Shown here: positions 46,001-60,415 of the stretch, piece by piece
Layout: every line of letters starts with the position of its first letter
How positions within the stretch are numbered: the stretch's first letter is position 1
NCBI GenBank assembly: GCA_949361645.1
Contig: OX442421.1
Span: 266,001-330,000 of the forward strand
Source of the DNA: Spongilla lacustris
Taxonomy: Eukaryota > Porifera > Demospongiae > Spongillida > Spongillidae
Length of the DNA: 64,000 nucleotides
Direction of reading: 5' to 3'
Notes under the pieces: generated by a model
Told to the model about the DNA's origin: nothing
The model's input: the letters and a program-made list of their open reading frames with translations, nothing else
Database searches by the model: none
Made by a program: the position numbers and the translations under genes

Positions 46001-49000
46001 GCATGTGTTAGCACCCTGCCTTGTTACTGTGTTTAGCCTGTCATGGTACACAGAGCCTTGTTGCTGTATTTAGCTTGTGTTAGCACCATGCCTTGTTACT
46101 GTATGTAGCTAGTGTTAGCACCATGCCTTGTTACTGTATTTCAATTGTGTTAGCATCCTACCTTGTTACTGTATTTAGCCTGTCATGGTACACAGAGCCT
46201 TGTTGCTGTATTTAGCTTGTGTTAGATCCCTGCCTTATTACTGTGTTTGACTTGTGTTAGCACCCTGCCTTGTTATTGTATTTGGCTTGTCTTGGTACCC
46301 AGAGCCTTGTTACTGTATTTAACTTGTGTTAGCACCCTGACTTGTTACTGTATGTAGCTTGTCTTAGCACCCTGCCTTGTTGCTGTATTTAGCTTGTGTT
46401 AGATCCCTGCCTTATTACTGTGTTTAACTTGTGTTAGCACCCTGCCTTGTTACTGTATTTGGCTTGTCTTGGTACCCAGAGCCTTGTTACTGTATTTAAC
46501 TTGTGTTAGCACCCTGCCTTGTTACTGTATGTACATGTAGCTTGCCTTAGCACCCTGCCTTATTAATGTATTTAACTTGTGTTAGCACCCTGCCTTGTTA
46601 CTGTATGTACCTTGTCTTAGCACCCTGCCTTGGTACTGTATTTAACTTGTGTTAGCACCATGCCTTGCTCCTGCATTTAGTTTGTGTTAGCACCCTGCCT
46701 TGTTACTGTATTTAGCTTGTGTTAGCACCCTGCCTTGTTACTGTATTTAGCTTGTGATAGCACCCTGCCTTGTTACTGAATTTAGCTTGTGTTAGCACAC
46801 TGCCTTGTTTCAGTATTTAGCCTGTCTTCGTACACAGAGCCTTGATGCTGTATTTGGATTGTTTTAGCACACAGCCTTTATAAAAATGTAGGATGTCTTG
46901 GTACACAGAGCCTTGTTACTGTATTTAGCTTGTGTTAGCACCTTGCCTTGTAACTGAGTTTAAATTGTGTTAGCACCATGCCATGTGACTGTATTTAACT
47001 TATGTTAGTACCACTGTATTTAGCTTGTGTTAGCACCCTCCCCTACCTTATTGAGAATGTAGTTTGTCTTGATACCCAAAGCCTTGTTACTGTATGTAGC
47101 TTGTGTTAGCACCATTCCTTGTTACTGTATTTAGCTTGTGTTAGCACCATGCCTTGTTACTGTATTTAGCTTGTGTTCGCTCCCTGCCCTACCTTGTTAG
47201 TGTTTTTTTTTTTAATGTAGCTTGGCATGGTACCCAGAGCCTTGTACCTGTGTTTAGCTTGTGTTAGAACCCTGCCTTGTGACTGTAATGAACTTGATTT
47301 AGCGTATCACCTTGTTACTGTATTTAACTTGTGTTAGCACCCTGCCTTGTTACTGTATTTAGCCTGTCATGGTACACAGAACCACATTGCTGTATTTAGC
47401 TTGTGTTAGCACCCTGCCTTATTACTGTGTTTAACTTGTGTTAGCACCCTTCCTTGTTACTGTATTTGGCTTGTCTTGGTACGCAGAGCATTGTTTCTGT
47501 ATTTAGCCTTGTGCTAGCACACTGCCTTGCTCCTGTATTTAGTTTGTGTTAGCACCATTCCCTGTTACTGTATTTAGCTTGTGTTAGCACCCTGCCTTGT
47601 TACTGTATTTAGCGTGTGTTAGGACACTGCCTTGCTACTGTATTTAGCTTGTGTTAGTTCCCTGCCCTACCTTGTTACTGTTTTTTTTTTAATGTAGCTT
47701 GGCATGGTACCCAGAGCCTTGTACCTGTATTTAGCTAGTATTAGAACCCTGCCTTCTGACTGTGTTGAGCTTGATTTAGCTTCCTACCTTGTTACTGTAT
47801 TTAACTTGTGTTAGCACCATGCTTTGTTAGAGTATTTAGCTTGTGTTAGCATCCTGCCTTGTTACTGTATTTGGCTTGTCTTGGTACCCAGAGCCTTGTT
47901 ACTGTATTTAGCTTGTGTTAGCACCCTGCCTTGTTACTGTATTTGGCTTGTCTTGGTACCCAGAGCCTTGTTACTGTATTTAGCTTGTGTTAGCACCCTG
48001 CCTTGTTACTGTTTTTAGTTTGTGTTAGCACCATGCCTTGTTACTGTATTTAGCTTGTGTTAGCACCATGCCTTGTTATTGTATGTAGCTTGTGGTAGCA
48101 TCCTGCCTTTTTACTGTTTTTAGCCTGTCATGGTGCACAGAGCCTTGTTGCTGTCTTTAGCTTGTGTTAGCATTCTGCTTATTACTGTGTTTAACTTGTG
48201 CTAGCACCCTGCCTTGTTACTGTAATTGGCTTGTCTGGGTACCCAGAGCCTTGTTGCTGTATTTAGCTTGTGGTAGCACCTTTCCTTGTAACTGTATTTA
48301 ACTTGTGTTAGCACCCTGCCGTGTTACTGTATTTAACTTGTGTTAGAACCCTGCCTTGTTACTGTATTTAGCTTGTGTTAGCACCATGACTTCTTACTGT
48401 ATTTAGCTTGTGTTAGCACCCTGTCTTGTTACTGTATTTAGCTTGTGGTAGCACCATGCCTTGTTACTGTTTTGAGCTTGTGTTAGCACCTTGCCTTGTT
48501 ACTGTAATTAGCTTGTGTTAGCAGACTGCATTGTTACAGTATTTAGCTTGTGTTAGCACACTGCCTTGTTACTGTATTTAACTTGTGGTAGCACCGTGCC
48601 TTGTTACTGTATTCAGCTTGTGGTAACACCATGCCTTGTTACTGTATTTAGCTTGTGTTAGCACACTGCCTTGTTACAGTATTTAGCTTGTCTTGGTACG
48701 CAGAGCCTTGTTGCTGTATTTGGCTTTCGTTAGCACACAGCCTTATTACTGTTTTTATTAATGTAGCTTGTCTTGGTACCCAGAGCCTTGTTACTATATT
48801 TAGCTTGTGGTACCACCTTGCCTTGTAACTGTATTTAGCTTGTGGTAGCACCTTGCCTTAGCTTTTATTAGCACACTGTATTTAGCTTTTCATGGTACCC
48901 AGAGCCTTGTTACTGTATTTCGCTTGTTTTAGAACCCTGCCTTGTGACTGTATAGAGCTTGATTTAGCTTCCTACCTTGTTATTGTATTTAACTTGTGTT

Positions 49001-49790
49001 AGCACCAAGCTTTGTTACTGTATTTAGCTTGTGTTAGCACCATGCCTTGTTACTGTATTTAGCTTGTGTTAGTACCCTACCCTACCTTGTTACTGTGTTT
49101 TAAAAATGTGGCTTGTGATTGTACCCAGAGCCTTATTACTGTATGTAGCTTGTGTTAGAACCCTGCATTGTGACTGTATTGAACTTGATTTAGCTTATTA
49201 CCTTGTTACTGTATTTAACTTGTGTTATCACCATGCTTTGTTACTGTATTTGGCTTGTGTTAGCACCCTGCCTTGTTACTGTATTTAGCCTGTCATGGTA
49301 CACAAAGCCTTGTTGCTTTATTTAGCTTGTGTTAGCTCCCTGCCTTATTACTGTGTTTAAATTGTGTTAGCACCCTTCCTTGTTACTGTATTTGGCTTGT
49401 CTTGGTACGCAGAGCATTGTTACTGTATTTAGCTTGTGTTAGCACACTGCCTTGCTCCTGTATTTAGCTTGTGTTAGCACCCTGCCTTGTTACTGTATTT
49501 AGCTTGTGTTAGCACCATTCCTTGTTACTGTATGTAGTCTGTGGTAGCACCTTGCCTTATTACTGTATTTAGCTTGTGTTATCACCCTGCCCTACCTTGT
49601 TTCTGTTAGCTTGCCTTGGTACCCAGAGTCTGGTTACTGTATTTAGCCCTACCTTGTTACTGTATTTAGCTTGTGTTAGTAATCTGCTTTCTGACATTGT
49701 GTAGCTTGTCTTGGTCCTTAAATTATATACCTTGTTTTGGTACCCATTGTTAGCTTATATTGGTACCCTACCTTGTCAGTATGTAAACCT
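43060..49790 (+). repeat. 35-bp tandem array, left arm
   Basis: Unit TTACTGTATTTAGCTTGTGT + TAGCACCCTGCCTTG. A second variant carries CTTGGTACCCAGAGCCTTG, and a third contains a T-run followed by AATGTAGCTTGGCATGG. The variants recur in blocks, showing higher-order structure (for example a 190-base block duplicated at about 44750 and 44940). Confidence 0.95.
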
Positions 49791-50214
49791 AGGCAGTCTT
49801 CATACCTGTAAACCTAGCCCACCTACAAACATGTACATGTATGTGAAGCTGAACTGTCAAAAGAAACACTAAGACCAAGCATACAACAGATGGTCACAAT
49901 TGTGAATGAAATTCATCATCCACTGTGGAACAATTACTATGAATATTTGTAATGACCTACATAATAAATGTATGCAGGTGAGCTAGGTTTACATACATGA
50001 ACAAGGTTTACAGGTTTGAATGTGGACTAGGTTTACATACATGTATGAAGGTGGGCTATATACATGGGCTATGTCCACATACATGGGCTATGTCCACATA
50101 CATGGGCTATATGTCCACATACATGGGCTATGTCCACATACATGGGCTGTGTCCACATACATGGGCTATGTCCACATACATGGGCTATTTTAACAAGGTT
50201 TGGTGACAAAGGAA
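49791..50214. repeat. Centre of the palindrome with 19-bp repeats
   Basis: The array decays into sequence with GTAAACCTAG and CTAGGTTTACATACATG words in opposite orientation. About seven copies of CATGGGCTATGTCCACATA lie at 50066-50190. This spacer is not palindromic as a whole. Confidence 0.8.
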
Positions 50215-53200
50215 TGTAACAGGGCAGTGTACTAATACCAGATACAGCTTTATGAACCTAAACAGGATACCCGTGCATTTTATAAACAGGCACACAAGCT
50301 ACAAACTATAACAAGACAGGTTACCAATACTAATAACAAGGCAGTGTACCAAGACAAGTTACTTAATCTACATACCAAGTCTAGCTACTCACACCCATAA
50401 CAAGGCAGGCTGCTAATACAGTAACAAGGCACTGTGCACCAAGACAAGCTAAATACAGTAATAAGGCAGGGTGTTAGCACAAGCTAAATACAATAGCAAG
50501 TTAGAGTGCTAACAAAAGCTAAATACAGTACAATAACAAGGCAGGGTGCTGACACAAGCTCAATTCCGCAAAAAGTCTCTGGGTACCAAGGCAAGCTCAA
50601 TACAGCAACAAGGCAGGGTACTAACACAAGCTAATAACAGTAACAAGGTAGTGTGCTAACACAAGCTAAATCCAGTAACAAGTCAGGGTGCTAACACAAG
50701 CTAAATACAGTAACACGGCTCTGGGTACCAAGGCAAGCTGCTTTAAAAAAAAACATAACAAGGTAGGGCAGGGTGCTAATACAAGCTAAATACAGTAACA
50801 AGGCAGGCCAGGGTGCTAATACAAGCTAAATACAGTAACAAGGCATGGTGCTAACACAAGCTAAATACAGTCACAAGGCATGGTGCTAACACAAGCTAAA
50901 CACAGTAACAAGGTAGTGTGCTAACACAAGCTAAATACAATAACAAGGCAGGCCAGGGTGCTAATACAAGCTAAATACAGTAACAAGGCATGGTGCTAAC
51001 ACAAGCTAAATACAGTCACAAGGCATGGTGCTAACACAAGCTAAACACAGTAACAAGGTAGCGTGCTAACACAAGCTAAATACAATAACAAGGCAGGCCA
51101 GGGTGCTAATACAAGCTAAATACAGTAACAAGGCATGGTGCTAACACAAGCTAAACACAGTAACAAGGTAGCGTGCTAACAAAAGCTAAATACAGTAACA
51201 AGGCAGGGTGCTAACACAAGCTAAATACAATAACAAGGCAGGCCAGGGTGCTAATACAAGCTAAATACAGTAACAAGGCATGGTGCTAACACAAGCTAAA
51301 TACAGTCACAAGGCTCTGGGTACCAAGACGAGACATGACAAGCTACATTTTTAAAACAGTAACATGGTAGGGCAGGGTGCTAACACAAGCTAAATACAGT
51401 AATAAGGCAGTGTGCTAACACAAGCTAAATACAATAAAAAGTCTCTGTACCACGACAAGCTACATTTTTAAAAAGGCTGCGTGCTAACACAATCCAAATA
51501 TAGCAACTAGGCTCTGTGTACCAAGACAAGCTAAACACTGTAACAAGGCAGTGTGCTAACACAAGCTATATACAGTAACAGGCAGGGTGCTAACACAAGC
51601 TAAATACAGTAACAAGGCAGTGTGCTAACACAAGCTAAATACAGTAACAAGGTAGGGTGCTAACACAAGCTAAATACAGTAACAAGGTAGGTTGCTAACA
51701 CAAGCTAAATACAGTAACAGGGCTCTGGGTACCAAGGCAAGCTACTTTTTAAAAAAACAGTAACATGGTAGGGCAGGGTGCTAACACAAGCTAAATGCAG
51801 TAACAATGCTCTTGGTACCATGACAAGTTCAACACAGCAACAGGGCAGGGTGCTAACACAAGCTAAACACAGTAACATGGTAGTGTGGTAACACAAGCTA
51901 AACACAGTAAAAAGGCAGGGTGCTAACACAAGCTACATACAATAACGAGGCAGGGTGCTGACACAAGTTAAATACAGCAACAAGGCTCTGGGTACCAAGG
52001 CAAGCTCAATACAGCAACAAGGCAGGGTGTTAACACAAGCTAAACACAGTAACAGGGCAGGGTGCTAACACAAGCTACATACAATAACAAGGCAGGGTGC
52101 TGACACAAGTTAAATACAGCAACAAGGCTCTGGGTACCAAGGCAAGCTCAATACAGCAACAAGGCAGGGTGTTAACACAAGCTAAACGCAGTAACAAGGT
52201 AGTGTGCTAACACAAGCTAAATACAGTAACACGGCTCTGGGTACCAAGACAAGACATGACAAGCTACATTTTTAAAGCAGTAACATGGTAGGGCAGGGTG
52301 CTAACACAAGCTAAATACAGTAACAAGGCATGGTGCTAACACAAGCTAAATACAGTAACAAGGCAGTGTGCTAACACAAGCTAAATAAAGTAACAAGGCT
52401 CTGTGTACCACGAAAAGCTACATTTTTAAAAAAGGCTGCATGCTAACAAAATCCAAATACAGCAACAAGGCTCTGTGTACCAAAACAAGCTAAATACAGT
52501 AACAAGGCAGTGTGCTAACACAAGCTAAATACAGTAACAAGGCTCTGTGTACCACGAAAAGCTACATTTTTAAAAAAGGCTGCATGCTAACAAAATCCAA
52601 ATACAGCAACAAGGCTCTGTGTACCAAAACAAGCTAAATACAGTAACAAGGCAGTGTGCTAGCACTAGCTAAATACAGTAACAAGGCAGTATGCTAACAC
52701 AAGCTAAATTCAGTAACAAGGCTCTGTGTACTACGCCAAGCTACATTTTAAAAAAGGCTGCGTGCTAACACAATCCAAATACAGCAACAAGGCTCTGTGT
52801 ACTAAGACAAGCTAAACACTGTAACAAGGCAGTGTGCTAACACAAGCCAAATACAGTAACATGGCAGTGTGCTAACACAAGCCAAATACATTAGCAAGGT
52901 AGTGTGCTAACACAAGCTAAATACAGTAACAAGGTAGGGTGCTGGGTACCAAGGCAAGCTGCTTTTTATAAAACAGTAACAAGGTAGGGCAGTGTGCTAA
53001 CACAAGCTAATTACAGTCATAAAGCTCTGGGTACCATAACAAGACAAGACAAGCTACATTTTAAAAACAGTAACATGGTAGGGCAGGGTGCTAACACAAG
53101 CTAAATACAGTAATAAGGCAGTATGCTAACACAAGCTAAATATAGTAACAAGGCAGGGTGCTAACACAAGCTAAATACAGTAACAAGGCTCTGTGTACCA

Positions 53201-56200
53201 CGACAAGCTACATTTTTAAAAAGGCTGCGTGCTAACACAATCCAAATACAGCAACAAGGCTCTGTGTACCAAGACAAGCTAAATACTGTAACAAGGTAGT
53301 GTGCTAACACAAGCTAAGTACAGTAACAAGGCAGTGTGCTAACACAAGCTAAATACAGTAACAAGGCAGGGTGCTAACACAAGCTACATACAAAAACAAG
53401 GCAGGGTACTGACACAAGTTAAATACAGCAACAAGGCTCTGGGTACCAAGGCAAGCTCAATACAGCAACAAGGCAGGGTGCTAACACAAGCTAAATACAG
53501 TAACAAGGTAGTGTGCTAACACAAGCTAAATACAGTAACAAGGTAGGGTGCTAACACAAGCTAAATACAGTAACAAGGCTCTGGGTACCAAGGCAAGCTG
53601 CTTTTTAAAAAACAGTGACAAGGTAGGGCAGTGTGCTAACACAAAATACAGTCACAAGGCTCTGGGTACCAAGACAGGACAAGAGATGCTACATTATTAA
53701 AACAGTAACATGGTAGGGGAGGGTGCTAACACAAGCTAAATACAGTAATAAGGCAGTGTGTTAACACAAGCTAAATATAGTAACAAGGCAGGGTGCTAAC
53801 ACAAGCTAAATACAATAACAAGGCTCTGTGTACCACGACAAGCAACATTTTTAAAAGGGCTGCGTGGTAACAGTATCCAAATGCAGCAACAAGGCACTGT
53901 GTACCAAGACAAGCTAAATGCTGTAACAAGGCAGTGTGCTAACACAAGCTATATACAGTAACAAGGCAGTGTGCTAACACATGCTTAATTCAGTAACAAG
54001 GCTCTGTGTACCACGACAAGCTACATTTTAAAAAAGGCTGCGTGCTAACACAATCCAAATACAGCAACTAGGCTCTGTGTACCAAAACAAGATAAATACT
54101 GTAACAAGGCAGTGTGCTAACTCAGGCTCAATACAGTAACAAGCAGGGTGCTAACACAAGCTAAGTACAGTAACAAGGCAGTGTGCTAACACAAGCTAAA
54201 CACAATAACAAGGCAGTGTGCCTAACACAAGCTAAATACAGTAACAAGGTAGGGTGCTAACACAAGCTAAATACAGTAACAGGGCTCTGGGTACCAAGGC
54301 AAGCTACTTTTTTTTTAAAACAGTCACATGGTAGGGCAGGGTGCTAACACAAGCTAAATGCAGTAACAATGCTCTTGGTACCAAGTTCAACACAGCAACA
54401 GGGCAGGGTGCTAACACAGGCTAAACACAGTAACAAGGTAGTGTGCTAACACAAGCTAAACACAGTAACAAGGCAGTGTGCTAACACAAGCTAAATACAG
54501 TAACAAGGCAGGGTGCTAACACAAGCTACATACAATAACAAGGCAGGGTGCTGACACAAGTTAAAAACAGCAACAAGGCTCTGGGTACCAAGGCAAGCTC
54601 AATACAGCAACAAGGCAGGGTGTTAACACAAGCTAAACACAGTAATAAGGTAGTGTGCTAACACAAGCTAAATACAGTAACAAGGTAGGGTGCTAACACA
54701 AGCTAAATACAGTAAGAAAGCTCTGGGTACCAAGGCAAGCTGCTTTAAAAAAAAACAGTAACAAGGTAGGGCAGTGTGCTAACACAAGCTCAATACAGCA
54801 ACAAGGCAGGGTGCTAACAGAAGCTAAACACAGTAACAAGGCAGTGTGCTAACACAAGCTAAATACAGTTACAAGGCAGGGTGCTAACACAAGCTAAATA
54901 CAGTAACAAGGCAGGGTGCTAACACAAGCTAAATACAGTAACAAGGCAGGGTGCTAACACAAGCTAAACACAGTAACAAGGCAGTGTGCTAACACAAGCT
55001 AAATACAGTAACAAGGCAGGGTGCTAACACAAGCTAAATACAGTAACAAGGCAGTGTGCTAACACAAGCTAAATACAGTAACAAGGCAGTGTGCTAACAC
55101 AAGCTAAATACAGTAACAAGGCAGTGTGCTAACACAAGCGAAATACAGTAACAAGGCAGTGTGCTAACACAAGCTAAATTCAGTAACAAGGCTCTGTGTA
55201 CCACGACAAGCTACATTTTTAAAAAGGCTGCGTGCTAACACAATCCAAAGACAGCAACAAGGCTCTGTGTACCAAGACAAGCTAAATGCTGTAACAAGGC
55301 AGTGTGCTAACACAAGCTAAATACAGTAACAAGGCAGTGTGCTAACACAAGCCAAATACATTAACAAGGTAGTATGCTAACACAAGCTAAATACAGTAAC
55401 AAGGCAGGGTGCTAACACAAGCTAAATACAGTAACAAGGCAGGGTACTGACACAAGTTAAATACAGCAACAAGGCTCTGGGTACCAAGGCAAGCTCAATA
55501 CAGCAACAAGGCAGGGTGCTAACACAAGCTTAATACAGTAACAAGGTAGTGTGCTAACACAAGCTAAATACAGTAACAAGGTAGGGTGCTAACACAAGCT
55601 AAATACAGTAACAAGGCTCTGGGTACCAAGGCAAGCTGCTTTTTAAAAAACAGTAACGAGGTAGGGCAGTGTGCTAACACAAAATACAGTCACAAGGCTC
55701 TGGCATGGGTACCAAGACAACACAAGACAAGCTACATTATTGAAACAGTAACATGGTAGGGCAGGGTGCTAACACAAGCTAAATACAGTAATAAGGCAGT
55801 GTGCTAACACAAGCTAAATATAGTAACAAGGCAGGGTGCTAACACAAGCTAAATACAGTAACAAGTCTCTGTGTACCACGACAAGCTACATTTTTAAAAA
55901 GGCTGCGTGCTAACACAATCCAAATACAGCAACAAGGCTCTGTGTACCAAGACAAGCTAAATACTGTAACAAGGCAGTGTGCTAACACAAGCTATGTACA
56001 GTAACAAGGCAGTGTGCTAACACAAGCTAAATACAGTAACAAGTCTCTCTGTACCACGACGAGCTACATTTTAAAAAAGGCTGTGTGCTAACACAATCAA
56101 AATACAGCAACAAGGCTCTGTGTACCAAGACAAGCTAAATACTGTAACAAGGCAGTGTGCTAACACAGGCTAAATACAGTAACCAGGCATGGTGCAGACA

Positions 56201-56658
56201 CAATCTAAATACAGTAACACGGCATGGTGCTAAATATAGTAACAAGGCAGGGTGCTAACACAAGCTAAATACAGTAACAAGGCATAGTGCTAACACAAGA
56301 TAAATACAGTACCAAGGCAAGGTGTTACCACAAGCTAAATACAGTAACAAGGCTCTGGGTACCAAGACAAGACAAGGCAAGCTACATTTCAAAAACAATG
56401 TAGGGCAGTGTGCTACCACAAGCTAAATACAGTAATAAGGCAGTGTGCTAACAAGGCAGGGTGCGTTGACAAGCTAAATACAGCAACAAGGCTCTCTGTG
56501 TACCAAGATAAGATAAATACAGTAACAAGGCAGTGTGCTAACACAAGCTAAATACAGTTGCTAACACAAGCTAAATACAGTAACAAGGCAGGGTGCTAAC
56601 ACAAGCTAAATACAGTAACAAGGCAGGGTGCTAGCACAAGCTAATTACAGTTCTATCA
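50215..56658 (-). repeat. 35-bp tandem array, right arm (inverted)
   Basis: Reverse complement of the left-arm unit: CAAGGCAGGGTGCTAACACA + AGCTAAATACAGTAA, with CTCTGGGTACCAAG and CTACATTTTTAAAAAGGCTG variants matching those of the left arm. Confidence 0.95.
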
Positions 56659-57564
56659 ATGACTGCTTTTATTTCGAGGTTGTGATTGATTGATTTTGTT
56701 GGATGGACTTCTAATCCTTGAAGTGGTTATTCTGACAGTGCGTGCCTGGTCGTTCGTGTGTGCGTTTGTGTTTGTGTGTGTGTGTTTGTGTGTGTGTGCG
56801 TGCATTTGTGTGCGTGTGTGTGTGTGCGTGTGTGTGTGCGTGTGTGTGTGTGCGTGTGTGTGCGTGTGTATGTGTGTGCGTGTGTATGTGTGTGCTTACG
56901 TGTGTGTTTGTTTATGGGTTACTACAGCTGTACGGCACTTTAACTCACGTATGATAGAATCTGATAAATCAGACCGATCTCGTTTTAAAAAGATTCGTTT
57001 GTCTCGTCCTTGCTAAATTTGATGCGCACCATACATGATTTCAACTGACCGTACGACGTAAGGCGATCGTAAGATTTGATTTTGCAGAAATCAGCGTGTA
57101 CAAGATGTAGCCGAGGAAAGGCAAACGCATCGTGGACCGTCGTGCAAAGAGAAGGTGGGGCAGTTTCGTTGCACACGACTCGAGGGTGGGGCTACGTGTC
57201 CAAGTTAGGTGGAGGTGTGGCATCCAGATGACATCATTATCCAGAATTAATAATTGTGCGCAATGCGCATGCGTACGCGAATTGAAATAGATTCCGTAGC
57301 GTACGCTGGGTTCTAGTGATGAGAAAATTATGATTATTTGTTTTTTGTTTCAGAGTTGATATCTTAACATTGCTACACCTCGATGCGGTTAATTGCATGT
57401 AGTTAATAAAACTAATTAACCTTGATTAATAAAATTTTAATTAAAAATATGGATAAAAATTTGCCTAAACCCTTGATGTTTGTGTCAAAATCCTAGATTT
57501 TTAGCAACATCTGCTGAAAAGATATTCCAGTTCAAAAGCGTTGCGTTCTTTCGTGAAGACCCTG
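56659..57564 (-). repeat. Right terminal inverted repeat, unique part
   Basis: Inverted copy of 41918-42858; see that entry. Confidence 0.9.
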
Positions 57565-57566
57565 TA

Positions 57567-58550
57567 TTTTGTACATGTACATTGTGTACACGCACGAGAT
57601 AAGCTTCCACTTAATCATCTGCTTAACACTCGGACGACCCGTATGTAGGACTAGGCACAAAATATGAAGGTAAACACTAACGCTGTTCTATAATAGATTT
57701 GTGGGGATCGATATCCGTTTGAGCGTTGAGCACGCAACCAATATGGCTAACTTGCATGCCTTTCTGATTCAGCGTTACACATGCATAGATACCCTGAAGT
57801 TTGTTTCATCACATGCAGCTCTACTGAATTTGTCATTCAAGAAACACTTTGTGATGACTAAATCATGGAAAAGATGGCTGGCGTCAACCTTGTGTCTTCG
57901 GATGAACTGATGAGAACACTGGGGTCATGAATGTATATGCACCTACAGCCTTTTAAACAGATGAAGGTGAATCATACCCGAAATTCTATTTTTTTGTGTA
58001 GGACTGTGGTCATGGAGTTAAACTGTATAGGGGAGAAAGAATCATTGCATGGAGGCGATTTTCTTACGAGTGTATCCTAATAGGATCTAAGGAAATATTG
58101 TAGTACTATTGAGGTGCAAGCTACAGGTTGTGAACACCCTCCTAAGAGCGGCAACTGCTCCAGCTGGGCGGCACATGTAGTATGCAAACTCAGATGGTAG
58201 GTAATCCACCAACACACTCCCACAAGTGCATTAACTTAACTTTATTTGCAGGTGTTAATTTGGAATGCTATACTGGTTATGCTATTAGAGTTACATTTAG
58301 ATATGTATTAAACTGTGTTTTTGAACACCCAAAGCATTAATTTCCGTTTCTGGTCTACACTTCATCATCCTTTAAACGACAATGGGTTCCAGAGAACGAA
58401 ACGTTGGTTTTAACTTGAATGCAACATTATTTGGAGGATCTTCCTTGAGTAACCACATACCATGCACTTGCCATACATGGAACCACTGCCAAGCTGGGCA
58501 AGGGGGGCACACGCCCACTGTAGCTAATTTACATTAGGGGCTATAGGTCT
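57567..58550. other. Intergenic
   Basis: A plus-strand frame at 57701-57907 is open but unrecognised. Nothing else seen. Confidence 0.4.
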
Positions 58551-58829
58551 GCATATTCTGGTTCTCTGCTACAAGCACTGCAGCACCAACCATTTGGCAT
58601 GACCCCCCCAAAATTGATGGGAGTAGAGTGGTCACTGTGTGATGCCATTAATATATTGTTGTGGAACGACCCGAAGTATCCAATCTCAGCCTGCAGGCTA
58701 AGACCGGGAGAAAGAACCACATACATGTATTGCCAGGAGCCTGTAGAGGTGTATACCACGAGACCTATGTGCACTGAAGAGGAGATGAGTAATGTCATCC
58801 TGTGGCACTTACATGTACTATTACAGCAT
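58551..58829 (+). other. Possible coding exon, unidentified
   Basis: The open frame after CTATAG reads SAYSGSLLQALQHQPFGMTP, then EWSLCDAINILLWNDPKYPI and EPVEVYTTRPMCTEEEMSNV, ending in a stop at 58829. The composition is protein-like, but no family is recognised. The end coincides with the TA-flanked element at 58832. Confidence 0.3.
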
Positions 58830-58831
58830 TA

Positions 58832-60116
58832 GGGTGTGTAACCGGTTATCAGGTTATTCGGATATTCGCAAAAACCTATCCGTTCGAATAGTAATTTAGC
58901 ATTACTCGGAAAAATCGGTTATTGGATTTGTTCTATTCTAAATACCCGGTTTGTGCATCTCCATTCGGAGGTACTTAGGTATTCGTCGTCCGCATCGACA
59001 TTTCACCCATTATTCGAATACATTTTTATGACAATATCCGGATACGCGTTAAAGATATTACATGTATGACAATAATTACTTCTAATTTGAAACGTATAAC
59101 GTTAACGTCACTGTTGTTACTATAATTATATACGTGGGGACGAGATGTACGATCATGTTAGGGTCCACAGACTAGCACGTACGGGCAGTAATTCGAACTA
59201 GCCAAAAGAGATCTCCCTCTTCACGTGTCATGACGACGGACAGCTCCAGCTACAAGTCAAAGTCAGTTCGCTTAGTTTATTTTGAAAAAGGTAGTTTCTT
59301 GCATCAATCTCTCTGAGCTGATATTGCCGCGATCGCACTTAGGCCTACTTAGTTACTAGTACTAGTATTTTCAAAACTCGCGATGGTGAAATGGAGGCTG
59401 CATGGCTGTGGTGCGTAAACTTCATCTGTGGTTCTGTTCTTTTGGCATGTGTACATCTGTAGGTAACTGGACCTCAGCATGGCCACGCTAACTTAGGTCG
59501 GGACACGCCCAACTAAGTATGTGGTTAGGCCAAGCGATTTAGGCCTATATAGGTAGCTGTGGTTGTGTGCTGAGTGCATCTGGTGTGATGTGGGGTAGCT
59601 GTGGATGCATGCTGAGGCTACTGATCTGGTGTAATGTGGGTAGTTGTAGTAGGGTGTTTGGAGTGATGGGGGTAGCTATGGTTGTGTGCCTCATGAAGGC
59701 ATCTGGTGTGATGGGGGTAGGTGTGTTTGTGTGCTGAGGGCATCTGGTGTGATGGGGATGGTGTGTTTGTGTGCTGAGGGCACCTGGTGTGATGGGGGTA
59801 GGTGTGTTTGTGTGCTGAGGGCATCTGGTGTGATGGGGATGGTGTGTTTGTGTGCTGAGGGCACCTGGTGTGATGGGGGTAGGTGTGTTTGTGTGCTGAG
59901 GGCATCTGGTGTGATGGAGGTAGGTGTGTTTATGTGCTGAGGTTAGGGTATCTGGTGAGATGTGGGTAGCTAGCTGTAGGAGGGACTTTGGTGTGATGTG
60001 TACATTTAGGTGGCTCAGTGAACAGAGAACCTAAGTAACCTAGGTATTTGGCTGGCAAATTGTCAAAACCTATTCGGAAAAATCGATTTTCATTATTTAT
60101 GGGAGGTTACACACCC
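58832..60116. mobile_element. TA-flanked non-autonomous element, 1.3 kb
   Basis: Both ends read GGGTGTGTAACC inward, flanked by TA (58830-58831 and 60117-60118). Subterminal TTCGGAAAAATCG-type words also occur at both ends (near 58905 and 60075). There is no transposase. It contains a minisatellite at 59560-59990. Confidence 0.75.
59560..59990. repeat. ~43-bp minisatellite
   Basis: Unit GGTGTGTTTGTGTGCTGAGG + GCATCTGGTGTGATGGGG with alternating GCATCT/GCACCT variants, about eight copies. Confidence 0.9.
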
Positions 60117-60226
60117 TATACATGTACACTATACACATATAGCTTTTTACACCGACCAGGGGCGTAGTAGCTTCTTGTGCTCGTAGAATACAGAAGCGCT
60201 ATATACCTGTAGCTTCATCAGACATA

Positions 60227-60415
60227 TCATCTGTGGGGGGGGGGGGGGGAATTGGTCATCGGAAGCAGCCTCGACACAATGTCCCCGTACGTTACTTTGC
60301 TCTTATCCAGGTACTCTTTCGCATCCACTCCCCAGGTCAGCTTTTTGGCTTCATCGCTCTCCATATGCTTCCAAACAGAGCGCACCGTCTGGACGCTATT
60401 CCAGGGGCCAGCCAC
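60227..60415 (-). pseudogene. Short protein-like fragment
   Basis: The minus frame reads AGPWNSVQTVRSVWKHMESD, then KLTWGVDAKEYLDKSKVTYG, and stops after a poly-G/C tract. It is bounded by low complexity and has no matching splice context. Family unknown; perhaps a fragment of a mobile-element gene. Confidence 0.35.

Noticed and set aside
45842..51929. Short ORFs such as CVSTLPCYC repeats
   Set aside because: Arise from the 35-bp tandem unit.
43060..56658. CRISPR-like array
   Set aside because: Unit and spacer are not distinguishable; this is an ordinary tandem satellite in a eukaryotic genome.
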